A stretch of 64,000 nucleotides of DNA from Mesorhizobium sp. AR02 (GCF_024746835.1 NZ_CP080531.1:6778001-6842000); one strand, 5' to 3'; shown: positions 10,417 to 23,500, numbered from the stretch's first letter. Numbers and translations are program-made. Notes: a model not told the origin generated them from the sequence alone.

Positions 10417-10722
10417 TTACCAGCTCGACTTGACCAAGCCCGGGATCTGGCCGTTATTGCCGAGATCACGAAGCGCGATGCGCGATACTTTGAGCTTGCG
10501 ATAGTAGGCACGCGGACGGCCGGTGACTTCGCAGCGGTTGCGGATGCGGATCTTGGCCGAGTTGCGCGGCAGGGCGGCAAGCTTGAGCTGAGCGCGGAAG
10601 CGCTCCTCCATCGGCTTGGACTGATCCATGATGATCGCCTTGAGCGCAGCGCGCTTGGGACCGTACTGGTCGGCAAGCTTGCGGCGCCTGTTGTTCTTCT
10701 CGACTGAGCTGGTCTTTGCCAT
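10417..10722 (-). CDS. rpsN: 30S ribosomal protein S14 (long, zinc-free form)
   Basis: S14 belongs to the 30S head. The 101-aa product is the long C-minus form: it lacks the CxxC...CxxC zinc knuckle of the short paralogue and ends with the family motif [20 protein letters not shown] then GLVKSSW. Confidence 0.98.
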   Translation of the reverse strand: MAKTSSVEKNNRRRKLADQYGPKRAALKAIIMDQSKPMEERFRAQLKLAALPRNSAKIRIRNRCEVTGRPRAYYRKLKVSRIALRDLGNNGQIPGLVKSSW

Positions 10723-10749
10723 TTCAGATTTTTCCTTTTCTCGCTGCCG

Positions 10750-11328
10750 TTACTGGCGGAAGGGGAAGTTGAAAGCCTTGAGCAATGCCCTGGCTTCGTC
10801 GTCCGTCTTCGCAGTCGTACAAACGATGACGTCCATGCCCCAGATCTGATCAACCTTGTCGTAGTTGATCTCCGGGAACACGATGTGCTCCTTGATGCCC
10901 ATGGCGTAGTTGCCACGGCCATCGAAGCTCTTGGGGTTCAGTCCGCGGAAGTCGCGGACGCGCGGCAGTGCGATGTTCACGAGGCGGTCGAGGAACTCGT
11001 ACATACGTTCCTTGCGCAGCGTGACCTTGGCGCCGATCGGCATGTTCTCGCGGACCTTGAAGCCAGCGATCGAATTGCGGGCGCGGGTGACGACGGCCTT
11101 CTGGCCGGCGATCATCGCCAGGTCTTCGGCCGCAACCGAGGGCTTCTTGGAATCAGCGGTTGCTTCGCCGACACCCATGTTCAGCACGATCTTGTCGAGG
11201 CGCGGAACCTGCATGTCGTTGTCGTAGCCGAACTGCTCCTGCAGCGCCTTGCGAATGGTCTCGTTGTAGACCTGCTTGAGGCGCGGCGTGTTGGTTGCAG
11301 TCGCCTGCTTGGTTTGAGACTTAGCCAT
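10750..11328 (-). CDS. rplE: 50S ribosomal protein L5
   Basis: Binds 5S rRNA and bridges to S13. The start at 11328 ([10 protein letters not shown]) gives 192 aa; an open frame continues upstream to 11475 but overlaps rplX and is not L5-like. Core motifs include [15 protein letters not shown] (about 44-58) and the C-terminal [19 protein letters not shown]. Its start overlaps the end of rplX by 8 bp. Confidence 0.97.
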   Translation of the reverse strand: MAKSQTKQATATNTPRLKQVYNETIRKALQEQFGYDNDMQVPRLDKIVLNMGVGEATADSKKPSVAAEDLAMIAGQKAVVTRARNSIAGFKVRENMPIGAKVTLRKERMYEFLDRLVNIALPRVRDFRGLNPKSFDGRGNYAMGIKEHIVFPEINYDKVDQIWGMDVIVCTTAKTDDEARALLKAFNFPFRQ

Positions 11329-11635
11329 TGATGACTTCTCCCGAGCGCTTGGCGACGCGCACCTTCTTGCCGTCCTTCTGGAAGATGAAACCGACGCGGG
11401 TCGGCTTGCCATCCTTGGGGTCGGCCAGCGCGATGTTCGACAGCTGGATCGGCGCTTCCTTGGTGATGATCCCACCCTCTTGGGACTGGGACTGCTTCTG
11501 GTGACGACGGATCATGTTGACGCCGCGCACCAGCGCGGTGTCGTCCTTCGGCTGAACCGAAAGGACTTCGCCCGAACGGCCCTTGTCCTTGCCGGCCAGC
11601 ACGACGACCTTGTCGCCTTTTCTAATCTTTTGCAT
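11321..11635 (-). CDS. rplX: 50S ribosomal protein L24
   Basis: Assembly-initiating large-subunit protein. The 104-aa product has the KOW motif ([19 protein letters not shown], residues 4-22) and the L24 signature following it. Normal length. Confidence 0.98.
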   Translation of the reverse strand: MQKIRKGDKVVVLAGKDKGRSGEVLSVQPKDDTALVRGVNMIRRHQKQSQSQEGGIITKEAPIQLSNIALADPKDGKPTRVGFIFQKDGKKVRVAKRSGEVING

Positions 11636-11647
11636 TGGTCCGGCTCC

Positions 11648-12016
11648 TTACAGCACTTCAGGCGCGAGCGAGATGATCTTCATGTGGTTCTTGGCGCGGA
11701 GTTCGCGCGGAACCGGTCCGAAGATACGCGTGCCGATCGGCTCTTTCTTGTTGTCGACGAGAACGGCCGCGTTCTTGTCGAAACGGATCACGCTGCCGTC
11801 CGGGCGGCGGATGTCCTTGGCCGTGCGAACCACGACCGCCTTCATCACATCGCCCTTCTTAACGCGGCCGCGCGGAATGGCTTCCTTGATGGACACCACG
11901 ATGATGTCGCCCACGGAAGCGTATTTCCGCTTCGAGCCGCCCAGCACCTTGATGCACATGACACGACGCGCGCCGGAATTATCCGCCACGTCGAGGTTTG
12001 TTTGCATCTGAATCAT
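11648..12016 (-). CDS. rplN: 50S ribosomal protein L14
   Basis: L14 forms intersubunit bridges B5/B8. The 122-aa product starts [17 protein letters not shown], exactly as in the family, and ends [11 protein letters not shown]. First gene of the spc section; a 72-bp spacer separates it from rpsQ. Confidence 0.98.
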   Translation of the reverse strand: MIQMQTNLDVADNSGARRVMCIKVLGGSKRKYASVGDIIVVSIKEAIPRGRVKKGDVMKAVVVRTAKDIRRPDGSVIRFDKNAAVLVDNKKEPIGTRIFGPVPRELRAKNHMKIISLAPEVL

Positions 12017-12088
12017 GACTGGCCGCCTTCTTCTTTTCTAACGGGACGGGTTTTTCACCCCTCCCCGGTCTGTCCAAAATTCGTTTGT

Positions 12089-12328
12089 TTACGCCTGGTC
12101 CGAAGACACGACGATCCAGCGCTTGTCCTTGGAAATCGGCTTCGATTCCTGGATGAACACCTGATCGCCAACCTTGTGGGCGTTGTTCTCGTCGTGCGCC
12201 TTGTACTTCTTGGTCATGCGCACGGTCTTCTTCATCACGGGATGCGTGAAGCGCCGTTCGACCTTGACGACAACCGTCTTCTCGTTCTTGTCGCTGACGA
12301 CGGTGCCCTGCAGAATGCGCTTTGGCAT
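12089..12328 (-). CDS. rpsQ: 30S ribosomal protein S17
   Basis: Early-assembly 16S rRNA binder. The 79-aa product has the OB-fold motifs [25 protein letters not shown] start and [20 protein letters not shown]. Normal length, 11 bp after rpmC. Confidence 0.98.
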   Translation of the reverse strand: MPKRILQGTVVSDKNEKTVVVKVERRFTHPVMKKTVRMTKKYKAHDENNAHKVGDQVFIQESKPISKDKRWIVVSSDQA

Positions 12329-12339
12329 GGTTTTCGTCC

Positions 12340-12540
12340 TTAAGCCTTCTTAGCCGCGGACTTTTCCGCAGCGATGGTCTTGATGCGCGCAATGTCCTTG
12401 CGGACCTGTCTCACGCGCGCGGTCTTCTCAAGCTGGCCGGTGGCCTTCTGGAAGCGCAGGTTGAACTGCTCCTTCTTCAGGCTGGCCAGGTCGTCGGTCA
12501 GCTGATCCTGGGTCTTGGTCCGGATGTCTTCGGCTTTCAT
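12340..12540 (-). CDS. rpmC: 50S ribosomal protein L29
   Basis: Sits at the tunnel exit and contributes to the docking site for SRP and trigger factor. The ATG at 12540 gives a 66-aa two-helix protein ([20 protein letters not shown] start) of normal L29 size; the open frame extends further upstream into rplP but that part is not L29-like. Confidence 0.97.
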   Translation of the reverse strand: MKAEDIRTKTQDQLTDDLASLKKEQFNLRFQKATGQLEKTARVRQVRKDIARIKTIAAEKSAAKKA

Positions 12541-12553
12541 GATCAGCCCGTCC

Positions 12554-12967
12554 TTATTCTGCGATGCGCTGTACGAAGCGCGTCTTGACCGAGAGCTTGG
12601 CCGCGCCGAGACGCAGCGCCTCACGGGCGGTTTCTTCATTGACGCCGTCGATCTCGAACATGATGCGGCCCGGCTTGACGCGCGCCGCCCAGTAGTCGAC
12701 CGCGCCCTTGCCCTTGCCCATGCGGACTTCGGTCGGCTTCGAGGTGACCGGCACGTCTGGGAAAATACGGATCCAGACGCGGCCGGCACGCTTCATTTCA
12801 CGGGTGATCGCGCGGCGGGCCGCCTCGATCTCACGCGCGGTGACGCGGTTCGGCTCAAGCGCCTTCAGCCCGAAACCACCGAAATCCAGGTTGGTGCCGC
12901 CCTTTGCGGTACCATGGATACGGCCCTTGAACTGCTTGCGGAACTTTGTGCGCTTTGGCTGCAGCAT
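12554..12967 (-). CDS. rplP: 50S ribosomal protein L16
   Basis: L16 organises the A-site tRNA channel. The 137-aa product begins [16 protein letters not shown] and has the family segments [17 protein letters not shown] and [19 protein letters not shown]. Normal length. Confidence 0.98.
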   Translation of the reverse strand: MLQPKRTKFRKQFKGRIHGTAKGGTNLDFGGFGLKALEPNRVTAREIEAARRAITREMKRAGRVWIRIFPDVPVTSKPTEVRMGKGKGAVDYWAARVKPGRIMFEIDGVNEETAREALRLGAAKLSVKTRFVQRIAE

Positions 12968-12994
12968 CGTTCTAACTCCAAATTCCTAAATGTC

Positions 12995-13720
12995 TCAGGC
13001 GTTTTCGCGACGACGACCGCGTTCGCGATCACCACCACCGCCATGCGCAGCATCACCCTCGGTCGCGCGACGCTCCGAAGCCATCGGATCGTGCTCGAGG
13101 ATCTCGCCCTTGAATACCCAGACCTTGACGCCGCAGATACCGTAAGCCGTATGCGCTTCGGCCGTGCCGTAGTCGACATCGGCGCGCAGCGTATGCAGCG
13201 GCACGCGGCCTTCACGATACCATTCCATGCGCGCGATCTCGGCGCCGCCAAGACGGCCGGCGCAGTTGATGCGGATGCCTTCGGCACCGAGGCGCATCGC
13301 CGACTGAACGGCGCGCTTCATGGCGCGACGGAACGCGATACGACGCTCGAGCTGCTGGGCGATCGACTGGGCGACCAGGGTCGCGTCGATTTCCGGCTTG
13401 CGCACTTCAACGATGTTGAGGTGCGTCTCGGACTTCGTCATCTCCATCAGCTTCTTGCGAAGCTTCTCGATGTCGGCGCCCTTCTTGCCGATGATCAGAC
13501 CCGGGCGCGCGGCATGGATGGTGACGCGGCACTTCTTGTGCGGGCGCTCTATCACGACCTTGGAGATCGCGGCCTGCTTGAGTTCCTTCTCAAGATATTT
13601 GCGGATCTTGATGTCCTCATGCAGCAGCTTGCCGTACTCGCCGGTGTTCGCGAACCAGCGCGAATCCCAGGTGCGGTTGATGCCGAGGCGAAGACCGATC
13701 GGATTGACTTTCTGGCCCAT
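12995..13720 (-). CDS. rpsC: 30S ribosomal protein S3
   Basis: S3 lies at the mRNA entry channel. The 241-aa product has the KH domain ([20 protein letters not shown], about 72-91) and the C-terminal S3 domain, then a low-complexity Gly/Arg/Glu tail of about 25 residues. Its ATG overlaps the rplV stop by one base, indicating coupling. Confidence 0.98.
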   Translation of the reverse strand: MGQKVNPIGLRLGINRTWDSRWFANTGEYGKLLHEDIKIRKYLEKELKQAAISKVVIERPHKKCRVTIHAARPGLIIGKKGADIEKLRKKLMEMTKSETHLNIVEVRKPEIDATLVAQSIAQQLERRIAFRRAMKRAVQSAMRLGAEGIRINCAGRLGGAEIARMEWYREGRVPLHTLRADVDYGTAEAHTAYGICGVKVWVFKGEILEHDPMASERRATEGDAAHGGGGDRERGRRRENA

Positions 13721-14109
13721 TATGCGGCCTCCCCTTTTTCTTCGACTTCACGAACGACGATCGTGAGGTGCGAGAACGGCTTCTCGATACGGCTGGCGCG
13801 ACCACGGCCACGAGCGTGGAACCGCTTCATGACGATCGACTTGCCGACATAGGCTTCCGCCACGATCAGCGCATCGACGTCCAGGTCGTGGTTGTTTTCC
13901 GCGTTGGCAATCGCCGACTCGAGCGTCTTCTTGACCGTGCCGGAAATCCGCTTGGCCGAGAATTCGAGGTCGGAAAGCGCTGTCGCGACCTTCTTGCCGC
14001 GGATCAGCGCGGCAACGAGGTTCAGCTTCTGCGGGCTGATACGGATCGTGCGCAATACGGCGCGCGCTTCGTTGTCAGCAAGCCTGCGCGGAGCTTTGGC
14101 CTTGCCCAT
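13720..14109 (-). CDS. rplV: 50S ribosomal protein L22
   Basis: L22 lines the exit tunnel with its long beta hairpin. The 129-aa product has the L22 signature ([20 protein letters not shown], then [20 protein letters not shown]), i.e. the tunnel-lining loop. No macrolide-type deletion is visible there. Confidence 0.98.
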   Translation of the reverse strand: MGKAKAPRRLADNEARAVLRTIRISPQKLNLVAALIRGKKVATALSDLEFSAKRISGTVKKTLESAIANAENNHDLDVDALIVAEAYVGKSIVMKRFHARGRGRASRIEKPFSHLTIVVREVEEKGEAA

Positions 14110-14111
14110 GA

Positions 14112-14390
14112 TTATTTCCTCTTCGCCTTCTTATCCGCGCCGTGACCGTAATAGGTCCGGGTCGGAGCGAATTCACCGAACTTGTGACCGACCATGTCCT
14201 CGTTGACCGCAACAGGAACATGCTTCTGGCCGTTATAGACACCGAAGGTGAAGCCGACGAACTGCGGCAGGATGGTGGAGCGACGGCTCCACATCTTGAT
14301 CACCTCATTGCGACCACCTTCACGAACCTTATCCACCTTCTTGAGAAGGTAGCCGTCGATGAAGGGGCCTTTCCAAATAGAACGAGTCAC
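14112..14390 (-). CDS. rpsS: 30S ribosomal protein S19
   Basis: Head protein next to S13. The 92-aa product starts [18 protein letters not shown] and includes the family motif [19 protein letters not shown] then [15 protein letters not shown]. Two bp from rplV. Confidence 0.98.
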   Translation of the reverse strand: MTRSIWKGPFIDGYLLKKVDKVREGGRNEVIKMWSRRSTILPQFVGFTFGVYNGQKHVPVAVNEDMVGHKFGEFAPTRTYYGHGADKKAKRK

Positions 14391-14406
14391 TTGGCGTTAC
14401 CTCTTC

Positions 14407-15240
14407 TTAGCTCTTGCGCTGATGGCGCGAGCGCAGGATGAACTTGTCGGTCGCCTTATTGGACCGCGTCTTCTTGCCCTTGGTCGGCTTGCCCCACGGG
14501 CTGACCGGATGACGACCACCGGAGGTGCGGCCTTCGCCGCCGCCGTGCGGGTGGTCAACCGGGTTCATGGTCACGCCGCGATTGTGCGGACGCTTGCCAC
14601 GCCAAACCGTACGGCCGGCCTTGCCGTCGTTGATGTTGCCATGGTCCGGATTGGACACGGCACCGACGGTGGCCATGCAGGAGCCGTGAACGACACGCTG
14701 CTCGCCCGAATTGAGGCGCAGGATCGCCATGCCCTGGTCACGGCCGACCAGCTGGCCGTAGCCGCCTGCCGAACGAGCGACCTGGGCGCCCTTGCCCGGC
14801 TTCAGCTCGATGTTGTGGACGATGGTGCCGACCGGCATCGAGGCCAGCGGCATCGCGTTGCCCGGCTTCACGTCGACCGATTCGCCGGCCAAGATCTTGT
14901 CGCCGGGAGCCAGACGCTGCGGAGCAATGATGTAGGACAGCTCACCATCATCATACTTTATCAGCGCGATGAAGGCGGTGCGGTTCGGATCATACTCGAT
15001 ACGCTCGACCGTGCCGACAACGTCGAACTTGCGACGCTTGAAGTCGATGATGCGGTACGAACGCTTGTGGCCACCACCGATGAAGCGGGCGGTGATGCGA
15101 CCATGATTGTTGCGGCCGCCCGACTTGGTCAGGCCTTCGGTCAGACCCTTGACGGGCTTGCCCTTGTAGAGGCCCGAGCGGTCGACGATGACCAGCTGGC
15201 GGGTGCTCGGCGTTACCGGGTTGAATTTTTTCAGTGCCAT
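14407..15240 (-). CDS. rplB: 50S ribosomal protein L2
   Basis: L2 is close to the peptidyl-transferase centre. The 277-aa product contains the OB/SH3 core and the C-terminal motif [20 protein letters not shown] (about 221-240), with the conserved His used as a landmark of functional L2. Normal length. Confidence 0.98.
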   Translation of the reverse strand: MALKKFNPVTPSTRQLVIVDRSGLYKGKPVKGLTEGLTKSGGRNNHGRITARFIGGGHKRSYRIIDFKRRKFDVVGTVERIEYDPNRTAFIALIKYDDGELSYIIAPQRLAPGDKILAGESVDVKPGNAMPLASMPVGTIVHNIELKPGKGAQVARSAGGYGQLVGRDQGMAILRLNSGEQRVVHGSCMATVGAVSNPDHGNINDGKAGRTVWRGKRPHNRGVTMNPVDHPHGGGEGRTSGGRHPVSPWGKPTKGKKTRSNKATDKFILRSRHQRKS

Positions 15241-15262
15241 TGTTCTGTCCTCGCGGCCTTGC

Positions 15263-15556
15263 TCAGAGACCCGTCGCGACGTCGATCGACTGGCCGTCGG
15301 CCAGCGTCACAATCGCCTTCTTGACGTCGCTCTGGCGGCCGATCGTGCCGCGGAAGCGCTTGATCTTGCCCTTGCGGACAAGCGTGTTCACGGCCATCAC
15401 CTTGACGCCGAACAGCGCTTCGACGGCGGCCTTGATTTCCGGCTTCGACGCCTTCTTGGCGACGTTGAAGACGACCTGGTTCTGCTCGGAAGCCATGGTC
15501 GACTTTTCGGTGATCGCCGGGCTGACGATCACGTCGTAGTGACGAAGGTCGGTCAT
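15263..15556 (-). CDS. rplW: 50S ribosomal protein L23
   Basis: Tunnel-exit protein that recruits trigger factor and SRP. The 97-aa product starts [19 protein letters not shown] and has the typical loop [20 protein letters not shown]. Overlaps the rplD stop by 4 bp. Confidence 0.98.
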   Translation of the reverse strand: MTDLRHYDVIVSPAITEKSTMASEQNQVVFNVAKKASKPEIKAAVEALFGVKVMAVNTLVRKGKIKRFRGTIGRQSDVKKAIVTLADGQSIDVATGL

Positions 15557-16173
15557 TTAAAGCGCTCCTCGAGAGCCTCGACGGCGGCCTTCGAAAGGAC
15601 CAGCGTGCCGCGGCGCAGAATGTCGTAGACGTTGATGCCCTGGATGGGCAGCACGTCGATGTTGGGGATGTTGGTCGCGGCCAGCTTGAAGTTCTGGTCC
15701 AGCTCGGCGCCACCAATCACCAGGGCGTTGCTCAGGCCCAGCGTCGCGAAATTCGCGATCAGCGCCTTGGTCTTGGCCTCGGTCAGCTTCAGCTCGTCGA
15801 TGATGATGATCGACGCGCTCTTGGCCTTGGCCGAGAGGGCATGCTTGAGGCCAAGCGCACGAACCTTCTTCGGCAGATCGTGCTCATGGCTGCGAACGAC
15901 CGGCCCGTGGGCCTTGCCGCCGCCGCGGAACTGCGGGGCGCGTGCCGAATGGTGACGGGCGCGGCCCGTACCCTTCTGCTTGTACATCTTGGCGCCGGTG
16001 CGCGCGATTTCCGCGCGGCCCTTGGCCTTGTGCGTGCCCTGCTGCTTCTTGGCAAGCTGCCAGCGCACGACGCGCTGCAGGATGTCCTCGCGCGGATCAA
16101 GGCCGAAAATCTCCTCGGAGAGTTTCACCTTGCCGGCGTCCTTGCCGCCAAGCGTTGTGATCTTGAGATCCAT
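15553..16173 (-). CDS. rplD: 50S ribosomal protein L4
   Basis: Tunnel-constriction protein and, in E. coli, repressor of the S10 operon. The 206-aa product has the extended loop [20 protein letters not shown] (about 69-88). Overlaps rplC by one base. An S10-type leader hairpin for L4 control was not identified upstream. Confidence 0.98.
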   Translation of the reverse strand: MDLKITTLGGKDAGKVKLSEEIFGLDPREDILQRVVRWQLAKKQQGTHKAKGRAEIARTGAKMYKQKGTGRARHHSARAPQFRGGGKAHGPVVRSHEHDLPKKVRALGLKHALSAKAKSASIIIIDELKLTEAKTKALIANFATLGLSNALVIGGAELDQNFKLAATNIPNIDVLPIQGINVYDILRRGTLVLSKAAVEALEERFK

Positions 16174-16901
16174 TATTCCGCTCCCTCTGTGGCCGGAGCC
16201 TCGTTCTTAGCAGCACTTCCTGCTGCAACTGGGCGGATCGCGGCGGGCTTCGGCGCATTGGCCGGCAGTGCCACCTTGGCCGCGTCGCGGACCAGGATCC
16301 AGGCGCCCTTCGATCCGGGAACCGCTCCGCGGATCAGGATCAGGCCGCGGTCGGCATCGGTCGAGACGATCTCGACATTCTGCGTGGTGACGCGGGTATC
16401 GCCCATGTGGCCAGCCATATGCTTGCCCTTGAACACCTTGCCCGGGTCCTGGCGCTGGCCGGTCGAACCGTGCGTACGGTGCGAGACCGAGTTACCGTGC
16501 GTCGCGCGGCCACCACCCATGTGATGACGCTTGATGACGCCCTGGAAACCCTTGCCGATCGTCGTGCCCGTCACATCGACCTTCTGGCCGGCGACGAAGT
16601 GCTCGACGGTGATCTCGGCGCCGACATCGATCATGTTGTCGGCGGAGACGCGGAACTCGGCGACCTTCGCCTTCGGCTCGACGGAAGCGGTCGCGAAATG
16701 GCCGCGCATCGCCTTCGACGTGTTCTTCACCTTGGCGAGGCCAACGCCGAGCTGAACGGCGGTATAGCCATTCTTCTCCTGCGTGCGCTGCGCCACGACC
16801 TGGCAGTTCTCCATCTGGAGAACGGTGACGGGAACATGTTCCCCGGCATCGTTGTAGATGCGGGTCATTCCCACCTTCTTTGCAATCACACCTGAACGCA
16901 T
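16173..16901 (-). CDS. rplC: 50S ribosomal protein L3
   Basis: Assembly initiator near the peptidyl-transferase centre. The start at 16901 ([16 protein letters not shown]) follows AAAGGA; an in-frame ATG 36 bp upstream would bury that site. The 242-aa product has the loop [20 protein letters not shown] (about 141-160) whose Gln is the methylation site in E. coli, and an Ala/Pro/Glu-rich C-terminal tail typical of alphaproteobacteria. Confidence 0.97.
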   Translation of the reverse strand: MRSGVIAKKVGMTRIYNDAGEHVPVTVLQMENCQVVAQRTQEKNGYTAVQLGVGLAKVKNTSKAMRGHFATASVEPKAKVAEFRVSADNMIDVGAEITVEHFVAGQKVDVTGTTIGKGFQGVIKRHHMGGGRATHGNSVSHRTHGSTGQRQDPGKVFKGKHMAGHMGDTRVTTQNVEIVSTDADRGLILIRGAVPGSKGAWILVRDAAKVALPANAPKPAAIRPVAAGSAAKNEAPATEGAE

Positions 16902-16962
16902 CGGTTCAATTCCTTTAGAGTTCCGGGCCAGGGGCACCGCCCCTTACCGCGCTCTCATTCCC

Positions 16963-17271
16963 TTAGAGCTTGATCTCGACGTCGACGCCGGCGGCCAGAT
17001 CGAGCTTCATCAAAGCATCGACGGTCTGCGGGGTCGGATCGACGATGTCGAGCAGACGCTTGTGCGTGCGCATCTCGAACTGCTCGCGGCTCTTCTTGTC
17101 GACGTGGGGCGACCGGTTCACCGTGAACTTTTCGATCCGCGTCGGCAGCGGAATGGGGCCGCGGACGTTTGCGCCGGTGCGCTTGGCCGTCGACACGATT
17201 TCCTTCGTCGAGGCGTCGAGCACGCGGTGATCAAACGCCTTCAGGCGGATGCGGATATTCTGTCCGTTCAT
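16963..17271 (-). CDS. rpsJ: 30S ribosomal protein S10 (NusE)
   Basis: 30S head protein that also serves as NusE in antitermination and couples transcription to translation with NusG (present at 38.5 kb). The 102-aa product starts [19 protein letters not shown] and contains the signature [20 protein letters not shown]. It follows tuf1 by 69 bp, joining the str and S10 sections. Confidence 0.98.
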   Translation of the reverse strand: MNGQNIRIRLKAFDHRVLDASTKEIVSTAKRTGANVRGPIPLPTRIEKFTVNRSPHVDKKSREQFEMRTHKRLLDIVDPTPQTVDALMKLDLAAGVDVEIKL

Positions 17272-17340
17272 GCGTCACTTCCTTGTTCTGGCGCGGCGCG
17301 GGCAACTTCCGCGCCCGCGACAGATCGGTTTAAGTCCAAA

Positions 17341-18516
<1,176 letters not shown>

Positions 18517-18583
18517 GTGATGTCTCCATTTCCTGCTCGCCCAAGCGGGCTTTGAATTGCGTTACCGCGACAGCTCTTTCGAG

Positions 18584-20674
18584 TTACGCGTACTTTTTCT
18601 GGACTTCCTGAGCGACCGCGGTCGGGACCGGCTCGTAATGATCGAACTGCATCGTGTAGGCCGCGCGGCCCTGGCTCATCGAGCGCAGGTTGTCGACGTA
18701 CTTGAACATGTTGGCGAGCGGCACCATCGCGTTGATGACGACAGCCACGCCACGCGCTTCCTGGCCCTGGATCTGGCCACGACGGCCGTTCAGGTCGCCA
18801 ATGACGCTGCCGACGTAGTCTTCCGGCGTCACGACTTCGACCTTCATGATCGGCTCGAGCAGCTGCACGCCAAGCTTGGGTGCGGCTTCACGGAAGCATG
18901 CACGGGACGCGATTTCGAAGGCCAGGACCGAGGAGTCGACGTCGTGGTAGGCGCCGTCGATGAGCGTCGCCCTGACGCCGATCATCGGGAAGCCAGCGAA
19001 CGGACCTGCGCCCATGACGCTCTGGATGCCCTTTTCGACACCCGGAATGTATTCCTTCGGCACGGCGCCGCCGACGATCTTGGACTCGAACACGAAGTCT
19101 TCGCTCTCCGAATTCGGCTCGAACACAACTTTCACACGAGCGAACTGGCCGGTACCACCGGTCTGCTTCTTGTGCGTGTAATCCTGCTCGTGCTTGCGGG
19201 TGATCGTCTCGCGATAGGCCACCTGCGGAGCGCCGACATTGGCTTCGACCTTGAACTCGCGACGCATGCGGTCGACGATGATGTCGAGGTGCAGTTCGCC
19301 CATGCCGGAGATGATGGTCTGGCCGCTTTCCTCGTCGGTCTTGACGCGGAAGGACGGATCCTCGGCAGCCAGGCGGTGAAGGGCGAGGCCCATCTTTTCC
19401 TGGTCGTTCTTGGTCTTCGGCTCGATAGCGATCTGGATGACCGGATCGGGGAATTCCATGCGCTCGAGGATAACCGGATGCAGCGGATCGCACAGCGTGT
19501 CGCCAGTGGTCGTGTCCTTGAGGCCAGCCAGAGCGACGATGTCGCCGGCGAAAGCTTCTTCGACGTCGGCGCGCGAATTCGCATGCATCTGCAGCATGCG
19601 GCCGATGCGCTCCTTCTTGCCCTTGACGGTGTTGTCGACCGAGACGCCCTTGGTGAGCTTGCCCGAATAGATGCGGGCAAAGGTCAGCGAACCGACGAAC
19701 GGGTCGTTCATGATCTTGAAAGCGAGCATCGACAGCGGCTCGTTATCGTCCGCATGACGCTCGATCTCGGCGTCGGTCTTGGCATCGACACCCTTGATGG
19801 CGGGAACGTCGGCCGGCGACGGCAAATATTCGACAACGGCGTCGAGCAGCGGCTGCACGCCCTTGTTCTTGAAAGCCGAGCCGCAGAACATCGGGTAGAA
19901 CTTGACCGCGATCGTGCCCTTGCGGATCAGCGAACGGATCTCGTCATTCGACGGCATCTTGCCTTCGAGGTAGTTCTCGAGCGCCGTCTCGTCCATTTCG
20001 ACGGCGGCTTCGATCATCTTCTCGCGGTATTCCTCGGCACGAGCCTGGAGGTCAGCCGGGATCTCGACGACGTCCCAGGCAGCGCCCAGCGTCTCGTCGC
20101 GCCAGACGAGCGCGTTCATCTCGACGAGGTCGACAACACCCTTGAATTCGGTCTCGGCGCCGATCGGCAGCTGCATGACGACAGCCTGCGCACCGAGGCG
20201 CGAGCCGATCATCTCGACCGAGCGGTAGAAGTCGGCGCCGATCTTGTCCATCTTGTTGCAGAAGATCATACGCGGCACGCGGTACTTGTCGGCCTGGCGC
20301 CAGACGGTTTCCGTCTGCGGCTCGACACCGGCGTTGGCGTCGAGCAGCGCGATGGCGCCGTCAAGCACGCGCAGCGAACGCTCGACTTCGATGGTGAAGT
20401 CGACGTGCCCGGGGGTGTCGATGATGTTGAAGCGGTGCATCTTGCCGTCGCGACCCTTCCAGAAGGTCGTGGTGGCGGCCGACGTGATGGTGATGCCGCG
20501 TTCCTGCTCCTGCTCCATCCAATCCATGGTGGCAGCGCCGTCGTGCACTTCGCCGATCTTGTGCGACTTGCCCGTGTAATAGAGGACGCGCTCGGTGGTC
20601 GTCGTCTTGCCGGCGTCAATATGCGCCATGATACCGAAATTGCGGTAGTCTTCGATTTTGTATTCGCGGGCCAT
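18584..20674 (-). CDS. fusA: Elongation factor G
   Basis: GTPase that drives translocation and, with RRF, ribosome recycling. The 696-aa product has G1 AHIDAGKT at 17-24, the switch region with [11 protein letters not shown] near 60, G3 DTPGHVDF near 86 and NKMDK near 140, then domains II-V. Normal length. It lies 29 bp after rpsG. Confidence 0.98.
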   Translation of the reverse strand: MAREYKIEDYRNFGIMAHIDAGKTTTTERVLYYTGKSHKIGEVHDGAATMDWMEQEQERGITITSAATTTFWKGRDGKMHRFNIIDTPGHVDFTIEVERSLRVLDGAIALLDANAGVEPQTETVWRQADKYRVPRMIFCNKMDKIGADFYRSVEMIGSRLGAQAVVMQLPIGAETEFKGVVDLVEMNALVWRDETLGAAWDVVEIPADLQARAEEYREKMIEAAVEMDETALENYLEGKMPSNDEIRSLIRKGTIAVKFYPMFCGSAFKNKGVQPLLDAVVEYLPSPADVPAIKGVDAKTDAEIERHADDNEPLSMLAFKIMNDPFVGSLTFARIYSGKLTKGVSVDNTVKGKKERIGRMLQMHANSRADVEEAFAGDIVALAGLKDTTTGDTLCDPLHPVILERMEFPDPVIQIAIEPKTKNDQEKMGLALHRLAAEDPSFRVKTDEESGQTIISGMGELHLDIIVDRMRREFKVEANVGAPQVAYRETITRKHEQDYTHKKQTGGTGQFARVKVVFEPNSESEDFVFESKIVGGAVPKEYIPGVEKGIQSVMGAGPFAGFPMIGVRATLIDGAYHDVDSSVLAFEIASRACFREAAPKLGVQLLEPIMKVEVVTPEDYVGSVIGDLNGRRGQIQGQEARGVAVVINAMVPLANMFKYVDNLRSMSQGRAAYTMQFDHYEPVPTAVAQEVQKKYA

Positions 20675-20703
20675 CGTAGCTGCCTCTCAGTCCTGTTCGC
20701 GCT

Positions 20704-21186
<483 letters not shown>

Positions 21187-21234
21187 TCAATCTCGTAGCC
21201 CGACGCATTCAAGCAGCGCCAAGGCCGGAAAATC

Positions 21235-21606
21235 TTACTTCGGACGCTTGGCGCCGTACTTCGAACGGCGCTGCTTGCGGTTCTTCACGCCCTGCGTGTC
21301 GAGCACGCCGCGGATGATGTGGTAGCGAACGCCCGGAAGATCCTTGACGCGGCCGCCGCGGATCATGACCACGGAGTGCTCCTGAAGGTTGTGACCTTCG
21401 CCGGGGATGTAACCGATCACTTCAAAACCATTGGTCAGGCGGATCTTGGCCACCTTGCGCAGCGCCGAGTTCGGCTTCTTCGGCGTCGTTGTATAGACGC
21501 GCGTGCAGACGCCCCGCTTCTGCGGGTTCTGCTGCATGGCCGGGACCTTGTTGCGCTTCACCGGCGCAATGCGCGGCTTGCGGATCAGCTGGTTGACGGT
21601 AGGCAT
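21235..21606 (-). CDS. rpsL: 30S ribosomal protein S12
   Basis: Decoding-centre protein. I place the start at the ATG at 21606 ([10 protein letters not shown]), giving the standard 123 aa; the frame stays open to 21750 but that part is not S12. Lys43 (TPKKPNS) and Lys88 (GGRVKD) are the wild-type residues at the streptomycin-resistance positions. First gene of the superoperon. Confidence 0.97.
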   Translation of the reverse strand: MPTVNQLIRKPRIAPVKRNKVPAMQQNPQKRGVCTRVYTTTPKKPNSALRKVAKIRLTNGFEVIGYIPGEGHNLQEHSVVMIRGGRVKDLPGVRYHIIRGVLDTQGVKNRKQRRSKYGAKRPK

Positions 21607-22089
21607 TAAACCCTCTTGTCTCTCAATTCCGTGTCTCGCCCGGTCAGGGCCGCTCAAAGCGTCATTTCCATACGCAAATTCGGGCCATAAACCGCGCCTC
21701 GCGGTCTTGCCCGAACAAATGGCAGAGGAAGCGGAAGCCGCTTCATGCACGCCGGAAATGTCTTTTCGCTCGTAAAACGAACCCTGTTTGAGGCAAACTC
21801 CAAAGCGTGTCGCTTCGGAAGGGAGAGCCTCACATCGGTTCTGACTGGGCGGCTTCTACTCGTAAGCCCGCGAACCGTCAACCCCGGAGTGGCAAATATT
21901 GCATCGAAGCCGGGGCTTGGCAGCTATGCGAAAACCGCATGTAATTTTCTTTCGCCGTTTTGCAAGACCGAGGAAGAAAGTGACCGGCTTTTGGCTGTTG
22001 CAAAGCTTTGCTTCATGCGAAAAAGCCGCATGAGCAGCCCAAATCCCCTCGCCCACCCAGTCTCTTTGGCAAAAAACAGGAATCAGCCC
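21607..22089. other. Divergent intergenic region between rpsL and the 94-aa gene
   Basis: 483 bp. It holds the candidate rpsL promoter and the long rpsL leader on the minus strand, and AAT-rich patches (around 21885-21960). An open frame crosses it on the plus strand, but its amino-acid composition is not protein-like and I start the next gene at 22090. Confidence 0.6.
21853..21881 (-). promoter_or_regulatory. Candidate sigma70-type promoter of the rpsL operon
   Basis: On the minus strand TTGACG (21881-21876) and TAGAAG (21858-21853) are separated by exactly 17 bases and point at rpsL, leaving a leader of about 240 bases. The -35 is close to consensus, the -10 only moderate. This is the best match I found by eye; a start site has not been shown. 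Confidence 0.45.
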
Positions 22090-22371
22090 GTGAACGACAA
22101 TGAGGAGCGCCCGGTCACCATTATCACCGGCCGGGTGTGGAAGCGCAAAGGCGGCAAAGTGGAAGGCGTGCATGTCATGCTGGTCGCCCCCGACGACGAT
22201 TCGGCGGTGCGCCGCGCCCTCGAATCGCTTGCGGCGGAAGGTTACGCCGAGGCCGAGCTCGACCAGATCGGCGACATGGACGGCGTGCCCGACGACGAGC
22301 CGCATTTGTCAGCCTACCAGGGCGCGCTCGAAGGCGAAGTGTCGATCGTCACCTTCGACGTGCCGATCTGA
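22090..22371 (+). CDS. Small acidic protein of unknown function, partner of the downstream PLP enzyme
   Basis: 93-94 aa, not recognised as a named family. I start at the GTG at 22090, preceded by AGGAA with 8-base spacing; an ATG at 22030 in the same frame is possible. The product has a basic beta-like first third (TIITGRVWKRKGGKVEGVH) and an acidic second half (AEGYAEAELDQIGDMDGVPDDE), soluble, no signal or membrane segment. The next gene starts 16 bp downstream, so they form a pair; a role linked to that enzyme is inference only. Confidence 0.75.
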   Translation: MNDNEERPVTIITGRVWKRKGGKVEGVHVMLVAPDDDSAVRRALESLAAEGYAEAELDQIGDMDGVPDDEPHLSAYQGALEGEVSIVTFDVPI

Positions 22372-22387
22372 ACCCAGGGCATAGATA

Positions 22388-23500
22388 ATGGCTGGACCGA
22401 AAGCGGTTGAACCTGCATCCCGGGCCTGGGCCGACCGGGCGATCGCCGCGATCGAGGCCGACCAGCACCGTTCCGCCGACACCCACCTCTGGAAACTCGA
22501 CCTGCCGGCGCTGGCTGGCATCGACTTCTATCTCAAGGATGAATCCACCCATCCGACCGGCAGCCTGAAGCACCGGCTGGCGCGTTCACTGTTTCTCTAT
22601 GGGCTGTGCAATGGCCTCATCCGCGAAGGCTCACCGGTAATCGAAGCGTCATCCGGTTCGACGGCGGTGTCGGAAGCCTATTTCGCCCGCATGATCGGCG
22701 TGCCGTTCTATGCGGTGATGCCGCGTTCGACCTCGCGTGAAAAGATCGCCGCGATCGAACACTATGGCGGCAACTGTCATTTCATCGACGACGGCAGGCG
22801 CATCTATGCCGAGTCGGCCGAACTCACGGAGCGGCTCGGTGGTCATTTCGTGGATCAGTTCACCCACGCCGAACGGGCCACCGACTGGCGCGGCAACAAC
22901 AACATCGCTGATTCCATCTTCGGACAGATGCGCGAGGAGCGGCACCCGATCCCAAGCTGGATCGTGATGAGTGCCGGTACGGGCGGCACCACGGCCACGA
23001 TCGGCCGCTACCTGCGCTACAAGCGGCATGCGACCCGGCTGTCGGTCGTGGATGTCGAGCGCTCGGCTTTCTTTGACGGCTTTGCCACGCATGATCGCGA
23101 TTGCCGCTGCGAGCAGCCGTCGCGGATCGAGGGCATCGGTCGGCCGCGCATGGAACCATCCTTCGTGCCCGGCGTGATCGACCACATGCTGAGGATACCG
23201 GATGCGCTGTCGCTGGCGGCGATGCGGGTGCTGTCGCGCCGACTCGGCCGCCGTGTCGGTGGCTCGACCGGCACCAACTTCATCGCCATGTGCTTTCAGG
23301 CCGCGCGCATGATCGAGCATGGCAAGACCGGTTCGCTGGTGACGCTGATCTGTGATTCCGGCGACCGCTATGCCAACACCTATTATTCCGACGAATGGCT
23401 GGCCGCCAACGGCCTCGACCCCTCGCCCTTCGAACCTGCGATCGAAGCCTTTCTGGCGGGCGGAAAACTGGCGCTGCAGTTCGAGGAAAGCTGGGGCTGA
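22388..23500 (+). CDS. PLP-dependent cysteine synthase-like enzyme (fold type II)
   Basis: 370 aa, cytoplasmic, of the cysteine synthase / cystathionine beta-synthase fold. The Schiff-base lysine is likely Lys61 in HPTGSLKHR, followed by a substrate loop [15 protein letters not shown] (about 86-100, in the place of the SGNTG loop) and the phosphate-binding [16 protein letters not shown] (about 198-213). Because the SGNT-type loop is altered (SGSTA) the true substrate may not be O-acetylserine. No cys genes adjoin it. Fold assignment firm, reaction uncertain. Confidence 0.85.
   Translation: MAGPKAVEPASRAWADRAIAAIEADQHRSADTHLWKLDLPALAGIDFYLKDESTHPTGSLKHRLARSLFLYGLCNGLIREGSPVIEASSGSTAVSEAYFARMIGVPFYAVMPRSTSREKIAAIEHYGGNCHFIDDGRRIYAESAELTERLGGHFVDQFTHAERATDWRGNNNIADSIFGQMREERHPIPSWIVMSAGTGGTTATIGRYLRYKRHATRLSVVDVERSAFFDGFATHDRDCRCEQPSRIEGIGRPRMEPSFVPGVIDHMLRIPDALSLAAMRVLSRRLGRRVGGSTGTNFIAMCFQAARMIEHGKTGSLVTLICDSGDRYANTYYSDEWLAANGLDPSPFEPAIEAFLAGGKLALQFEESWG

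Noticed and set aside
21745..22089. N-terminal extension of the 94-aa protein to an upstream ATG
   Set aside because: The extension runs through the rpsL promoter and leader region, and the GTG at 22090 has a good ribosome-binding site.
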